This document shows, piece after piece, positions 12,526 through 25,263 of a stretch of DNA of 64,000 nt (positions are counted from its first letter, which is position 1; every line of letters starts with the position of its first letter). The translations under genes were made by a program, and so were the position numbers. The stretch spans positions 744,001 through 808,000 of the forward strand of contig CAKJVC010000017.1 of the NCBI GenBank assembly GCA_918026815.1, read 5' to 3'. This DNA is from Chalara sp. BL73. Taxonomy: Eukaryota > Ascomycota > Leotiomycetes > Helotiales. The notes below the pieces were generated by a model that was not told the origin of the DNA, searched no databases, and saw only the letters and a program-made list of their open reading frames with translations.

Positions 12526-14687
12526 ATGAGTAAGCAACCTGCCTTAACCTGGGCCGCGGTTGCGTCTAAACCCTTTAAGCCTGCTTCCGCGAACCCAAGA
12601 AGATCAGGTAGACAGCGAAGAAGAAATCCACCCACGCCTCTGGCACCTCCACCTCCAACACCGCCACCACCTCCTCCACCAGCACCTACCTCGGTTATTC
12701 CAGCCCCTGCGGAGACGTATGAGGAGGAAAGAAGGCGCCTATGGAGAGAGGAACAAGAGAGAAACGCACCACCTCCTAAAACTGAAGAAGAATTAGTGCG
12801 GGAGGAAGTTGAGCGGAAGTTGGAAGGTTGGCCATGGGCTAATACTTCTCCAACACTAGCGTTCACCCTCGTATGTTGCAAATTCCATACCTTTGTCTGC
12901 TTTTGAGGCACATCTGACATATTTCAGGCGCCATTCTTAGACAACACCGATTACATTCCCGAAACTAGTCTTAAGATCTTACAAGACAGCAGATTCTTCA
13001 AACTTTTAGACAACGATGTAGTGTGTGAGAACCTCTTGAAGTATATCCTTCAGCGTCACGATACTGCGACTAGATACGCTTTGATATGTCGACGGACTAT
13101 GGAGTCTTTGGGAACACAGATCGTAAGTTGATATCCTCAGCAGAACTTGTTCCTTTACTACTTGAGGCTGACCATAATATCAGGGGTGGTGGGATTTTAA
13201 CCAGAGTTTCTTTCAAGACTGTCATAAAGCCCGAGATGACCCAACAGTCCGAGAAGGCAGAGAGGGATTCGTGAGCCCAGTAGTCATTGTTTCTCCTATT
13301 CGAGGCACCTTCTTCAATGATATCAATAAGCTTCGTCCCGAGCAATCCAAGAGCGCTATGCGGAAGTCCAGAGCGAAAGCTGAGAAGAGATGGCGTGTTA
13401 TTTCTTCGGATGACGATTACAAACCTGTTTATCCAGGTCAGCTTAGAAGTCTGGCCAAGATGTGTAAGTTTTTCGCAGGTTCGCGATGTATTGTGGTGTT
13501 GAGGTCGAGTTTAGGTCTTTCGACAAAGAATTTCGCGGATTACTTCCAACATATCCAGTTTCATCGAATCCCATTTCTGACTGTTGAGATCTTGGAGCTT
13601 ATAATCCCAAACATGCGAAATTTAAAGCAACTGGGAGTATTCAAATGCCCTCTCATTCACGTGGGGCACGCCCTGGAGCTATTTGAACTTATAAAGAGGG
13701 ATAGGCCGGTAGAAAAGGAGCGACAAGTCAATCTCGAGTTCTTTCCAAATCGGCATGCCGGACCAATAAGCGCCGCTGGTAATAGCTACCACACAGGGGA
13801 GTATGGCGTGACCTGGGACAATTTCAACGGACGCAGCGATCTTGCGATTTGGGCATTGGTCTTCAAAATTCTCCGTCAGGCCAGGCGATATGGCATCGAC
13901 ATTCAAAGTGAAGATACTGCCTTCCGCCAATGGCTTGATAAGTCACCATGCTGGCGTGTCGGGGAAACGCTGCAGAAAATGAATGAGTTTATTGAGCACA
14001 AGATCGGAGAGCTGGAGCTCGTTGCGTATATCGACTTCAAAAAGTATCGGGGCGACCCTGCAAAGATCAGCAGATATAGGCAATACGAGTTTAATGCCGA
14101 GGGATGGGAGTGGTGAGTCAGCTTCGGTCAGTCTACGAGCACACAACGCTGATGATCGATCATATAGGCTAGCCCAGACGCAAGAATGCGCGTCCTGTGC
14201 CGAGTCCACCCTGGGGATTTTTTGGGACTTCGGTAGCTGGCGAAGCCGCTTTGTCAACCATTACGCCGATAGCTGTCTTGGCTGTCGACTCGTGGACTAC
14301 CTCAATAGGGAAGACGACCACTTCAAGCTGCGCAAGCGCAGCATCATGCAGGATTGGTTGTTTGACGGTGAGGAGTGGAACATCACCGACCTCCCCAAGG
14401 CCCTGGAGGATTTCGAGAAAAGAGACATCTTAAGCAATGCGTGGTGGCTGGACGACCAACGGCGCAAGCAGTACTGCTTCGCGCATCCTGATGACCGTTA
14501 TGATCCCGAATATGAGGAGCGCCAGCGCCCTTGGACGAGAGGCGAGCAGACGAAGCTGGGACGGATTATCCGTGCTCCTTTTGTTACGGAGGCGGATGCG
14601 GATCTGAAGCAGATGAAGTTGAACACCTATGAGTGGAATCGGATGGAGGAGACGCGGAAGTGGGCTCATGGGCATGGCTCCCGATGA
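12526..14687 (+). CDS. Conserved hypothetical protein, proline-rich N-terminus and Cys-rich C-terminus
   Basis: Four exons (12526-12870, 12928-13122, 13184-14112, 14168-14687) join in phase to 662 residues, all with GT-AG introns of 55-61 bp. I do not recognise a named family. Residues about 30-57 are proline-rich, followed by a charged helix (YEEERRRLWREEQER). The middle has a leucine-rich, F-box/LRR-like flavour (TVEILELIIPNMRNLKQLGVF, broken here for length: the run spans 13580-13645). The last exon carries two cysteine pairs (CASC and, 26 residues on, CLGC) that could bind zinc. The intact four-exon reading frame argues for a real gene. Similar architecture is common among lineage-expanded unknown proteins of leotiomycetes, but that is recollection, not shown here. 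Confidence 0.82.
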
Positions 14688-17242
14688 GGCTGTTGTTTCG
14701 TTGCCTCTTAAGCCTGATCATTCATCCCTTCCCTCGTCCTCGCCAACACCCTAAGAGCTCTTCGAACTTCTGAAAGCAGCGTTAGGGTTCAGGTAAACCA
14801 GCCTCTTCAACCTATTCCATTTCACTAATTCGGGCTCTGCCCCAACTGATGCTGCCACAGAAGCTACTCATCACTGCTAAACTTTTTAGCATCTCCACTA
14901 CGCGCGCCCGTCACAAGATCCTGTGCTTTCTCGAACCCCCCCCCCCCCCAAGTTTTCATATATTCAGCATAGCGCGGCTTTCTTTTCAGCATTTGCAATT
15001 TACACCACCCTCCAGCGCCTCTGACGCACCTACCATCGGCCACCATATATCGGCCATCCTCACCGGGACATGGAATATCATAGGTGTTTATGGGCTATAG
15101 CATCGCATCGACAGAGCCCCTGGGGAACGCATGGTGCTATAACCGGATTTGGGTATTGTGGGTTGGATATGGGAGTGGGGGGGGGGGGTTTATTAATTTT
15201 TTCATTAATTTTTTCTTTGTATTTCGATTTACAATGACGCGTTGTTTTCCAACTGGGTTACTTCCCACGGAGGGAGGGGAGGAGAGGAGAAGAGAGGTAA
15301 TATTGATAGCGCCTGGTTCGCGCTGCAGACGCGGCGCGAGCCGGCTTGAAATCCAATTATGCTTTTCTTACACGATTATTGAGCGTACTGGATGAACGCA
15401 TGGGCTGGATGTGAAGCCAGAGCTGTAGGGGATTAATTCAACCCTCGGATGAATTTGCAGCTATGTTTTCCTCGAAAACCTGACCTGGAAGTGGAGCGTA
15501 GGTCTTGCTCGACTCCGGGAAGGAAACGTGCTTGATTGTTAAGAAGTTACAAGTAGAGCAAGACGTTATTGCGGCTGAAATGCAGATCTGAGGAAGGGGA
15601 TTCCAAAGATAGTAGAAACCTCGAGCAGGAATGCAGGAGAGGAACTTTGTAGCCATCGAAATCAACAGGTACAGGGGTGCTGAAAGGAAAGACGATGGCT
15701 AGACAGGTTACAGGCGCTTGAGTGGTCATAGACTAATTAAAGGAAAACGAGCATCAAACAAGTCTCCCGTCTGAATCTATATTTTCAGGATTAGATACAC
15801 AGGGTAGAGGTAGGGTCGATCGCCAAACGGCACAAAACTTGGGTATTTTGAAAAGAAACAAACAATAACCAGCCATGGCATGGGTGCTTTTGCTATATTT
15901 ATCACATCAGCAAAACTTCATCTCCAGCCGGGGGCGGTCATCAAGCTTAAGTTACTTTGGCATATCCAGGAGGGTGGATGGGGTAGGTCGTCGCGATGGG
16001 CCGAATCAGAAAACCGTATGCAAAATGCAGAATGGCAAATGCAATGGCTAGGGAGTCGACATGAGAGCAGGAAGAGACGAAGCAGGCACGAAATCCAGCC
16101 CTTTTTTTGCAGTCTCAGGCCCCGCCCAATATAGATTGCCGTGTACCTGAGGCTATCAAGCTTTCCGGGCTCGCTTTGAATAGCTTGGAGTGCATTCATA
16201 CCAGAAACCCTCAATCCAATCTTTTCCGGGGGGGATTCTCCGTGCTCTCCAGGTCGTCAGCCTGCGCTGTGCGTTAAAAGATGCTGTCTTTAGCATTTGG
16301 GTGCGTGACATTGCATCCATCCCCCGTTTTGCCGTGGGTAGAACTGGCATCTGAACCTGGAAGCGAGAGTCTGCACGTACTTATTCTCGGCAACAATCAA
16401 AAAAACCCCCATCAGCCTGAACACGGGCTCGTTTGCAGATGCCAGAAACGCACGTTTGGGACTTGCAATATTTGGGGCAAGTAGATATGAGGCGCAGATC
16501 GAAGAGATGAGCCTCCGCTTAGAGATTCCCCCCGTCTGCGGGTGTGAGGTGCTGCAGCACTGTATGAGCATGAGGGATGTTTGAAAATGGAATAGTATAA
16601 TGGGGTAGGTAAAAGAGGACAGAATGGTGATGGCTTGATGGGGGAGGGGGGGGGATTCGGCTGGTAGCGCTGGATGATGGTGAGGGCTCTCACCTCATCA
16701 CAATCATGATGAGTTTTATGATCTGCGTGATGGGCCATGGTGGAGGATATTCTCTGCTTTGCCAGGCGCTTTGCAAAATGGAGTTGGCTGGCGATTGCTG
16801 AATGGGTGGAGGTGTGGTTGACCGGGCTGGGGCTTTGCTCACACCCGCCCGGCAGGGGTCAGGTACCCTCAGCCGTTACCCCATCTAGGTTAGCCCTGAA
16901 GAGTCTTGAGGGGTATCTTTTGCCTCCCATTCGCCGGCACTGCATCTAAGCGCCTACAGCAACTCTCATCTTCACCAAATGATTGGGCGGTTGCGTGCAT
17001 TTGTTGCTGCTGCTGCTTACATGGTGCCATGGACCGATTTCTTCATAATGGGGGCCATCTCGTTCTCCAAAGGACAAGCAGTGGCCAAGCACAGTCTCGA
17101 CGACGACGAAACTACCATCACCATAATTGAGGAGAGACCACCTGTTGCGAGCCTCACTGGTATGAGCTTTGCGACAGCATAATTTTGAAGACGAAGACGA
17201 CGACGACGACGAAGCCTCGATAGACCGAGCAACCCCGGCACC
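14688..17242. other. Intergenic region with long C and G homopolymers
   Basis: No supportable gene in 2.5 kb. A run of 14 Cs lies at 14936-14949 and 12 Gs at 15177-15188. A minus-strand open frame at 15438-15665 (75 residues) has no recognisable motif. The final 150 bp before the next start contain a GAC/GACGAC repeat at about 17190-17212. Confidence 0.45.
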
Positions 17243-18159
17243 ATGTTCGGCATACGAATCTCACGGAAGTGGAAGTGGCCAAAGGTCCTGATCGGCCTGT
17301 TTGCCCTGGAGCTGGCAACAACAGTCGCGGCGTTGGCTCTCTTTGGCATCGCAGACCCAGATTTATATCGGACCAAACTCTGGCAGATTGGCAGCGACAA
17401 CGGGTTCAACTCGAGCCCGAAGCAGATCCTGTACGCCTATGCCAACTACCGACCAATACCCAAGACACCTTTTGTATGGTCACAAACGTATGTACCCCCT
17501 CCAAAGACCTAGAAGATTTGTGTTGCTAATAATACTAGGTTAACATACTTCAATCTCGTCATCTCGGTGCTCTCCACCTTCATTCTGCTCGTAAAGGCGG
17601 TCATGTTCGTGATGCACGTCTGGTATCCATTACTAGGAGCCGTCACGAATGCGGCAGTCACTGCCTTATGGATCGTGAGCGCATATGGGCAAGGAGGACC
17701 CGATCACTCTGATCCCAACCATGATTCCAACGTTGCATGGTACATTGCAAAGAGCTGCTCCTATGCAAAACCCACACATAATGTGGGTTATTGCATGCAG
17801 GCCAAGAGTGCATTTGCTGTGACCATCATCATGGTGTAAGTTCTGTTCCTCGTCGCTTCTTTGTCCAAGTTTAACATTCGGCTAGTGTGGTATTCTTCGC
17901 GAACATGGCCCTAGGCATCTGGTCCATGATTCCCACGGCTGCCGAAAGAGCGGCCGACAAAATGGACGTTGACGATATGCAAATGACAAACGATGATTCC
18001 CCTGCTTCATATCGCAGTACCGAAAAGGCCTGGGAAATGAAGGCTGTTCCTCTCAAGGTTCAGACTACTCCATATACTCCAAGGACTCTTGCCTTCAACA
18101 CTCTCGATCGACAATTACCTCTTCGTGCTCAGCCACAAGAGAATCCCAGATTCGCTTGA
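17243..18159 (+). CDS. Tetraspan (MARVEL-like) membrane protein
   Basis: Three exons (17243-17487, 17539-17835, 17886-18159) give 271 residues; introns of 51 and 50 bp. Predicted membrane segments: about residues 15-38 (LIGLFALELATTVAALALFG), two closely spaced segments after LTYFNLVISVL, and one spanning the exon 2-3 junction (AVTIIMVVVFFANMALGIW). The loop between segments 3 and 4 has paired cysteines (KSCSYAKPTHNVGYC). The cytosolic C-terminal tail is hydrophilic with DDMQMTNDDS. This arrangement is common to fungal MARVEL-type proteins found at the plasma membrane; I infer the class from topology, not from a signature. Confidence 0.78.
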
Positions 18160-19880
18160 CGAGATTGTCCGTGAGGATGGGGCTTCGGTATCGATTTGAG
18201 GGCATTCAAAATAAGGCGTTAGAGCGGGTGGGAACACCGTGTACATGATATCAACCGGCGGTGGGTCTGGTGTTTGTGGTAATGCGAATGATGGACAAGC
18301 TACGGCTTTATAATTTTCCTTGACTGGCTCGAAGGGTTTCTTCTTATGTCTATAGGCATTTTCTTTTACAGCATCATACTAAGTACCATGCAATACATGC
18401 TCACTAAAAATATGCAAAGACGCTCCTCATCTCTTTCCAGCCTTATTTCAATTGACCATAAAAAGCTGGCGCGACCACAGCTTCAGATAAAACAGATAAA
18501 GTTTAATTCTAACGAAGGGTTGAAATCAATGGCGTTGAAGGTAATATATTTCAACAAAGTTGGAAGGATGATAGAACAAAACGCTGGTAGCCGGAGAGAG
18601 CCCCTTGAAGACCCCTCCCGATCATACCTAGAGTTTACGCTATGTGACCCAAATAACCGGGAGCGATAGCGTCACAATAGTCTGGTTTTCGCAGCTTCAG
18701 GCCTGCCCCCACCATTGCCGGATTAAACTCAAATGTCAACAACCCTCTGGGCGACAGATAGTGCCTACTTTCTTTCTATAGCCGTCAGCAGAGAAATAGA
18801 GTTTATAACCTCTTGAGCTTTAGAGTCTTGAGGAAGAAGCTTTCTTCGCCCTTGCAATAAGAACTTGGAAAACTCTTGGCGATGCCTTAGTTTACGTCAG
18901 TGCTGAATGCGGTTGCCGAGGGAGAGGAGCTCGAGGGGACAATGGGATGAAATTCTATCATTGTATCAATTAGTTTTGGTCTGTCGAGGAATTGCGTCCT
19001 ATGAAATGATGGATGCCTATCTACTCTTTGTGAAAATCGTGCAATGATTCAGCCAACATATATCTATAACTCTACAGTTATCTGCTGCTTTGCTGTCTGT
19101 AAATTGAAGCGCCACTACTAGTCCTCATTTCTCACCTCTGAACTAAACAACTACATGCGGATATCACTCCCGCCAGTCGGTATTCCAGCTGCAACTCCCC
19201 GGTTTAACATAGTCCCAATTCATACTTGTCGCATGTCTCTTTGCATATTGTGTGCCAGATGTACAGGAGATAGTGAGCCTTTTCCTAGTTGCCCTTCAAG
19301 ATCAACCTGGGGTGGGTATCGTCGCTTCATGTAGCCGGAACCCAGGAGCATATTCACGGCACAGCGAGAATTTGACCACCAGCTTCTATAGATCCCAAAT
19401 ACTTCGTTCCAGATCAGCGACGGGGGCGTTTGATTTCCGCCACGCCGGTTGCCCTCTCCGCTGCTCAGGCGTTGCTCTTGCGGTCCACTTGTGACGTATC
19501 AACAAATTCGCAATAATCCCAGCGGCAAAACCTGCACTCCCAAGCATCTGCGACGGCGAACTGCAGGAACAATGGTTATGCTGTAGCAGGCGACAACAAT
19601 ACCATCCACTTTTAGGGACCTGAACGTCCTGCGGCTCTTGCTCTTCCACCAGCAGCGCATACGTTCAAGCGCCGCCGTGGCGAAAGCATAGAGAAAACCG
19701 ATTAGGAGGATACGACCCAGACTCAAAGCGTTAGCTCACGCTCCATCTCGATAATCTCCTTCCAAGCTTCTGGAAAGCATCTCGCGCCTTGTCTCCGTCG
19801 CCCCTGTTCTTCTCCCACTCGCCGCGCGAATACGCCCTCACCTCCCGCCGCGCTTCAGTAACGCGGAAGCTGTTGCTACA
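18160..19880. other. Intergenic region upstream of the histidine kinase gene
   Basis: No independent gene seen. Open frames at 19386-19726 (minus) lack motifs. An extra 5' exon of the kinase could hide at 19250-19880. Confidence 0.4.
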
Positions 19881-22800
19881 ATGTTAAACAAGGGGCGAGA
19901 GGAACCAAGCGGGATGACGACGCTGAAGCTGGCAAGAGGGAGCATTAGCAGCGCCACAAGCCCGCCGCGATCCATACCAACGCCTAGTTCTGGGGGCTGG
20001 GCTTCGATGGAACGAACGCAGACACCACGAAGCCCGGATCCGAGAAAACAAAGCGGAGCTGCAATACTGGCGAATGTGGGCATAGTTGAGCTGCTGGAGC
20101 AGGATGAGCGGCCCACATTCATCATTGATATTGCGAATATGGCGAATTTTGCTCCTGGTGCGCCGTTGCAGATTGTGTTCGCGAATGCTTCCTTAAGGGC
20201 GTCCGACGTAAGTAACTTACTTCTCTTAGTTGTCGCTTTGTTTAGGGGCAACATTCCGCTTTTGAGCAGAAGGAACGCGGAGATATGCAGACCCACGTTA
20301 TTCCTGCTTTTAGTAGAACTTAAACCTAGCATGTATTGTTGATAAATTCGGTTGCTATGAGCCCATATTCTGGGTTCTATTTTGTACTCACCATCACTGT
20401 GTTACCATTTCCCGCAACTGATTGGTCGTCGTTGCTAAGATTCGGCTTGGAATACATGTATTCCTAATCTATTACATGACACTAATAGGCAACAGGCAAT
20501 CTTAGAGACAGTAACAGGAAAAGTGGACTTGACTGCCCCTAATGTTGGCGTCACGAATGACTTTCCAGAATTTAAGGGATGGGCGCTCAGCTTTGTGAAA
20601 AATAATGAGTCTTTAGACATTTCCTTGCCCTCTTTTGTCTTTGCCGGCATGACCTGGACTTGCTCTACGCTACGGAAACGATTACGAATCTTCAGTGGCA
20701 GTGGAAGTGGCATAACCGCCGTCACTGGCTCAGTCTCATCAAATGGAGCATTGAGCAACGCATCCATTCTAAGCGAACAAACGAAAGGGCGATCGTTAGC
20801 TCTGACTAGGTCTCCTCTTGTTATAGAGGATCTAGAAGAGCCGACTGATTATTTTGGTAATGCAAGTACAGAACAGAGCACAAGCATAGAAAACGAAACA
20901 TACGCACGTCCAACAAGACCCAGTCGAGGAAATTCAGAAAGCAGGAGCCTTCCAAGGCAGGCTATGCTTACTTCACAGAGCGACCTCGTAACTCGAGAAC
21001 TAATAGATGCACGATACCCTGATGGATCATCGTTTGACTGGACTCGGTTACCCCTCACGGCCGCTTTACCTAGGCATATACAGTTTGCAAGGAATATAGA
21101 CTGGGCATCTACACCTCTTGGTCCAATTGAGGACTGGACGTTTGATTTGAGGGCTATGTGTAATTTGATCATGGGCTCTCCACACCCTGCTGCTATGTAT
21201 TGGGGAGAGGAATACACCGCTATTTACAACGAGGCCTATATACTCTTAGCTGGGCAAAAGCATCCTGCACTAATGGGCCAAAGTTACAAGTCTGCATGGG
21301 CTGAGATCTGGGAAGGCGTCGAAGAGGTGTTCAAAATGGCCAAAGAATCTGGACAAGCGACAATGAAGGATGATGATTGCTTGTTCGTGCTTAGAAATGG
21401 CTATCTCGAAGAGTCATATTTTTCTTGGTCGATTATTCCCCTTATCGGCGAGGATGGTTCAATCGTTGGTTTGTATAATCCTTCATTTGAAAAAACACGT
21501 CGAAAAATCGCAGAGAGGAGGATGCTTACTCTTAGAGATGTGGGTGAGAGGACTGCAGCTGCTAAAGAAGTGAAGGGTTTCTGGGGACAAGTTATTCAGG
21601 GACTTGAATATAACGAGTACGACATTCCCTTTGCGCTTCTTTATTCGGTTGGCGATGATTCCGATAGTGAAATGTCTTCCATACATTCTGGCTCGTTAGG
21701 ACAAGCTCCCCAATGTGTTCTGGAAGGCACTCTTGGAGTCCCCGAAGGGCATCAAGCGGCGGTTAGTCCTTTGGATCTCAGAACCAGTGTCGAAGGCTTT
21801 GCTCCATATCTACGAGAATCAATGAAAACGTCTCATCCCCTTCATCTAACGACTGAGGATGGCACATTGTCATTTGATCTCATTGATGGTATGGAGTGGA
21901 GAGGGTTCGGGGATCCATGTCGAGCGGTTGTGGTTTGTCCCATTCATCCTACCACTGGAGAGTCTATTCTTGGGTTCCTAGTCATTGGTGTCAACCCCAG
22001 AAGACCATATGACGATGACTATAGTCTGTTTATACAGTTACTGAGTCGCCAGCTTGCGACCTCAATGGCAAGTGCAATGCTGTTTGAGGAGGAGATCCGC
22101 AGAGGCCAGAAGGCGGCACAGCTTGCTGCACTCGATCGGCAACAACTTAGTGAACAGCTCAATCTCCGGACCCAAGAGGCTGTGGAGAGCGAAACTAAGT
22201 TCACAAGAATGGCTGAGTTTGCACCGGTTGGTATGTTCATTGCCAATTCTGATGGCAGGATATCGTATAGCAACGATACATGGTGGGAGATCTCGCGGCA
22301 TCCTAGAGCAGAAAATAGTGCCGATACGTGGATGAATAGCGTGAAAGAAGACGATCGCGAAAGCCTGGATGAGGTTTGGAAGAGTCTCGTCTTGAATAAG
22401 AAACCCATAACTCACGAGTTCCGCTTCAAGACGCCTTGGCAGGATCCGCATGGGGGTCGACATAATACCTGGGTGCTGATGAGTGCCTATCCTGAGAAAG
22501 ACGAGGAAGGAAATCTTAAAAGTGTTTTTGGCAGTATCACGAATATTTCTCAGCAGAAATGGGCAGAGGACTTCCAAAAACGAAGGATGGAAGAGGCAAT
22601 CGAGATGAAACGACAACAGGAGAATTTTATTGATATGACATCGCAAGTACATCGGGGACGAAAAGTCAGGAGCGTGCTAACGACTTTATTTACAGACATG
22701 AAATGCGAAATCCATTATCTGCGATCCTGCAATGCGCAGATGAGATCAGCTCCACTCTGTCTGCATTCAAGGTTGACAAGGACGAGTCTAAGCTTGATCA

Positions 22801-24370
22801 AAAGCTTTTAGATCTGTTGAACGGAAGCATAGATGCGGCACACACTATTTCTCTGTGTGCTCAGCATCAGAAGCGCATTGTGGATGATATCCTCACGCTA
22901 TCTAAGCTTGATTCGGCACTTCTAGTCGTGACTCCCGTTGCGGTTCAGCCGGTAAGGTTTCGAATGCTAAAGATAGACGACATGTACTAAGATATTTAGG
23001 TTGCTGTTGTTCAGCGAGCGCTGAAAATGTTTGAAGGAGAACTCGAATCTAGTGATATTGCCATGGAATTTCACATGGAAAAGTCGTATTTGGATATGGA
23101 TATAGACTGGGTCAAACTTGATCCTTCTAGACTTCTACAAGTGCTTATAAACCTGACTACAAACGCCATCAAGTTTACGAACGGCCAAGAAAAGCGAACC
23201 ATAATGGTCAGTATCGGCGCGAGCATAGAACGACCTGATCAGGACGATTCGGACATTACGTACTTTCCTACTCGGCTAAAGAGGTTTGGAGACATTACTA
23301 ACGAAGAGGAATGGGGAAAGGGAGAGAACGTCTATCTCAAATTTGCAGTTCAAGACACAGGGAGAGGTCTAGATGAATCCGAAAAGGCTTTGCTATTCCA
23401 GCGCTTCCGGCAAGCTTCACCTCGAACACATGTAAGATTACTTGACGAAGAAAATATTGACTGCTAACAACAAAAGGTTCAATACGGTGGCTCTGGTCTT
23501 GGACTGTTCATATCTAGAGAATTAACAGAACTCCAAGGAGGCGAGATTGGCGTGACTAGCGAGAGTGGAATTGGTAGCACCTTTGCTTTCTATGTCAAAG
23601 CACGAAGGGCTCTAGGAATGCCGCGAGATACACCGGTCGCTACGACAGTAAAACTTCTGCGACGAACAGCCAGTAATGCAACAACGGGCTCCGTGACATT
23701 GGAAAGTAGACGCAATTCGTCAGGCAAAGCCCTCTATAGGTCCCATACCACAGGTAGAAAGCGTCACCCTCCCGCTAGCAACACGCCAAGTCCTCCCGTC
23801 ATCCCATCGACTGGAATTCTCGACTATAGTAAGCTTAGAATTCTGATCGTAGAAGATAACCTTGTGAATCAGACGGTTTTGCAAAAGCAACTTCGCAACA
23901 TAGGCTTTATAGCGGAAGTGGCAAATCACGGCGGCGAAGCACTTGATATTCTCAGAAGCTCGAAGTTCTGGGCTGGAAGAGAAATCGATGGTGATGAACT
24001 GGCAGTGATTTTGATGGATCTAGAAATGCCGGTAATGGACGGGCTTACCTGCGCGAGGACAATTCGGGGGCTGGAGTTAGATAAAACGATCGTGAGGCAT
24101 GTTCCAATTATTGCAGTGACAGCGAATGCAAGGCTGGAGCAGATCGAGAGCGCCATTGCTTCTGGAATGGTAAGTCTTTTTTAATTTGTGTGTTATTTGG
24201 AAAGAGGCTAATTGTTGTAGGACGACGTCGTCTCGAAACCGTTCAGAATCCCAGAACTTATTCCTAAGATCGAAGAACTGGTGACCAGGAACTCCATCAC
24301 ACCACCTTCACGGTCCTCTGAATCTTTACCTACCATAACTTCCTCACCAAGATCTGGTGATTTGCATTAG
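19881..24370 (+). CDS. Hybrid sensor histidine kinase with C-terminal receiver domain
   Basis: Six exons (19881-20207, 20496-22642, 22696-22951, 23000-23431, 23477-24169, 24221-24370) give 1334 residues. It senses an unknown signal, autophosphorylates and passes phosphate through its receiver towards a phosphotransfer protein and the osmotic/oxidative response network. N-terminal PAS-like part (DERPTFIIDIANMANF), a central sensor region, a second PAS-like domain (FAPVGMFIANSDGRISYSN), then H-box SHEMRNPLSA with His-826, N-box NLTTNAIKF, G1 DTGRGL, G2 GGSGLGLFISREL. The receiver has VEDN, phosphoacceptor Asp-1235 in LMDLEMPVMDG, TANA and SKPF. Intron 2 (22643-22695) begins GCAAGT: only this GC donor keeps the H-box in frame. 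Intron 1 is 288 bp, long for this genome, so the 5' end is less certain. I do not assign a numbered fungal HK group. Confidence 0.93.
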
Positions 24371-25263
24371 AGTACATAGCATGGAGTTTGGAGTTAGCGT
24401 TTATATTTTTGGGGCACGGGGAGATACCAGTGTAGTTTGGCGTTTTGGTTTTAGCATCGGACCGCGGTACAAGCAAGCATATTTAAGGCTTCCAAGCCGT
24501 TGGATAAGGATAGATGATACCTACCTAGATTAGAGGATTGGACTGCTTACGGGTTATGAGGAAGTGTGAGGCAAAAGGCAAGCACGTTGCACTGGTGCCA
24601 AGTATCCGAATAGAGTATATATGACGATGGTGTAATCCCATTTCTTCTGGTCCTTTATCGCATCACGTGTATTCGAAGGGTTTTTCTTTGTAGAGAAACA
24701 CTTCTTGGTACTGGAGGTCTATCTATATTACACGAAGAAAATCAGTCAGGATACTTTCGGAAATGCCAACGTGGAGTTTATTTTAGCGAATATTTACTGG
24801 GAACGATTACAATATAAGAGTTGCATTTGTTTGAAGCTTGCCAAGAGTGTTCCCGGCAAAAATGTCGATCTATTCAAGGCAGGTTTGGCCGGATCGGCCG
24901 GATCCTTCTTGTTTCCGATCCCAAAGGACTCTTCCCCGGTCTGGTCCAGTTTAAGCTTCAAGCCGACCTCTTGAACTTTATCGACTACGCAAATTTAATG
25001 CGGAAGTGCGGAGGTGGTGCGGAAGTGCATCTGCAACTTAGTAGATTATCTGTACTGCAATGTATATAAGAATACCAAGCCGGTCTTCTTACGAGATCCA
25101 ATTCTCTGCAGCATTGGATCTCAATCACCTCTTGCAAGCACTGTCGTGTGCTTTTAGCAAAAAAGGTTCACACTCGGTCTGCCGCCATAAAAAAGATACA
25201 TACTTATTATTACCGTTACGGAGGAAATAATATTGAATTGACTCAACCGACTAAACTTCACTC
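24371..25263. other. Intergenic region
   Basis: Terminator side of the kinase gene and promoter of the dehydrogenase gene. A CACGTG hexamer lies at about 24664. A GCGGAAGTGC direct repeat occurs at about 25000-25027. No gene seen. Confidence 0.4.

Noticed and set aside
12489..12920. Minus-strand Gly-rich frame
   Set aside because: Antisense of the proline-rich exon of the 662-aa gene.
19838..20332. Minus-strand frame of 164 codons
   Set aside because: Overlaps the kinase first exon, whose PAS-like sequence and in-phase splice are convincing.
22062..22652. Minus-strand frame of 196 codons
   Set aside because: Antisense of the kinase PAS region; no motif of its own.
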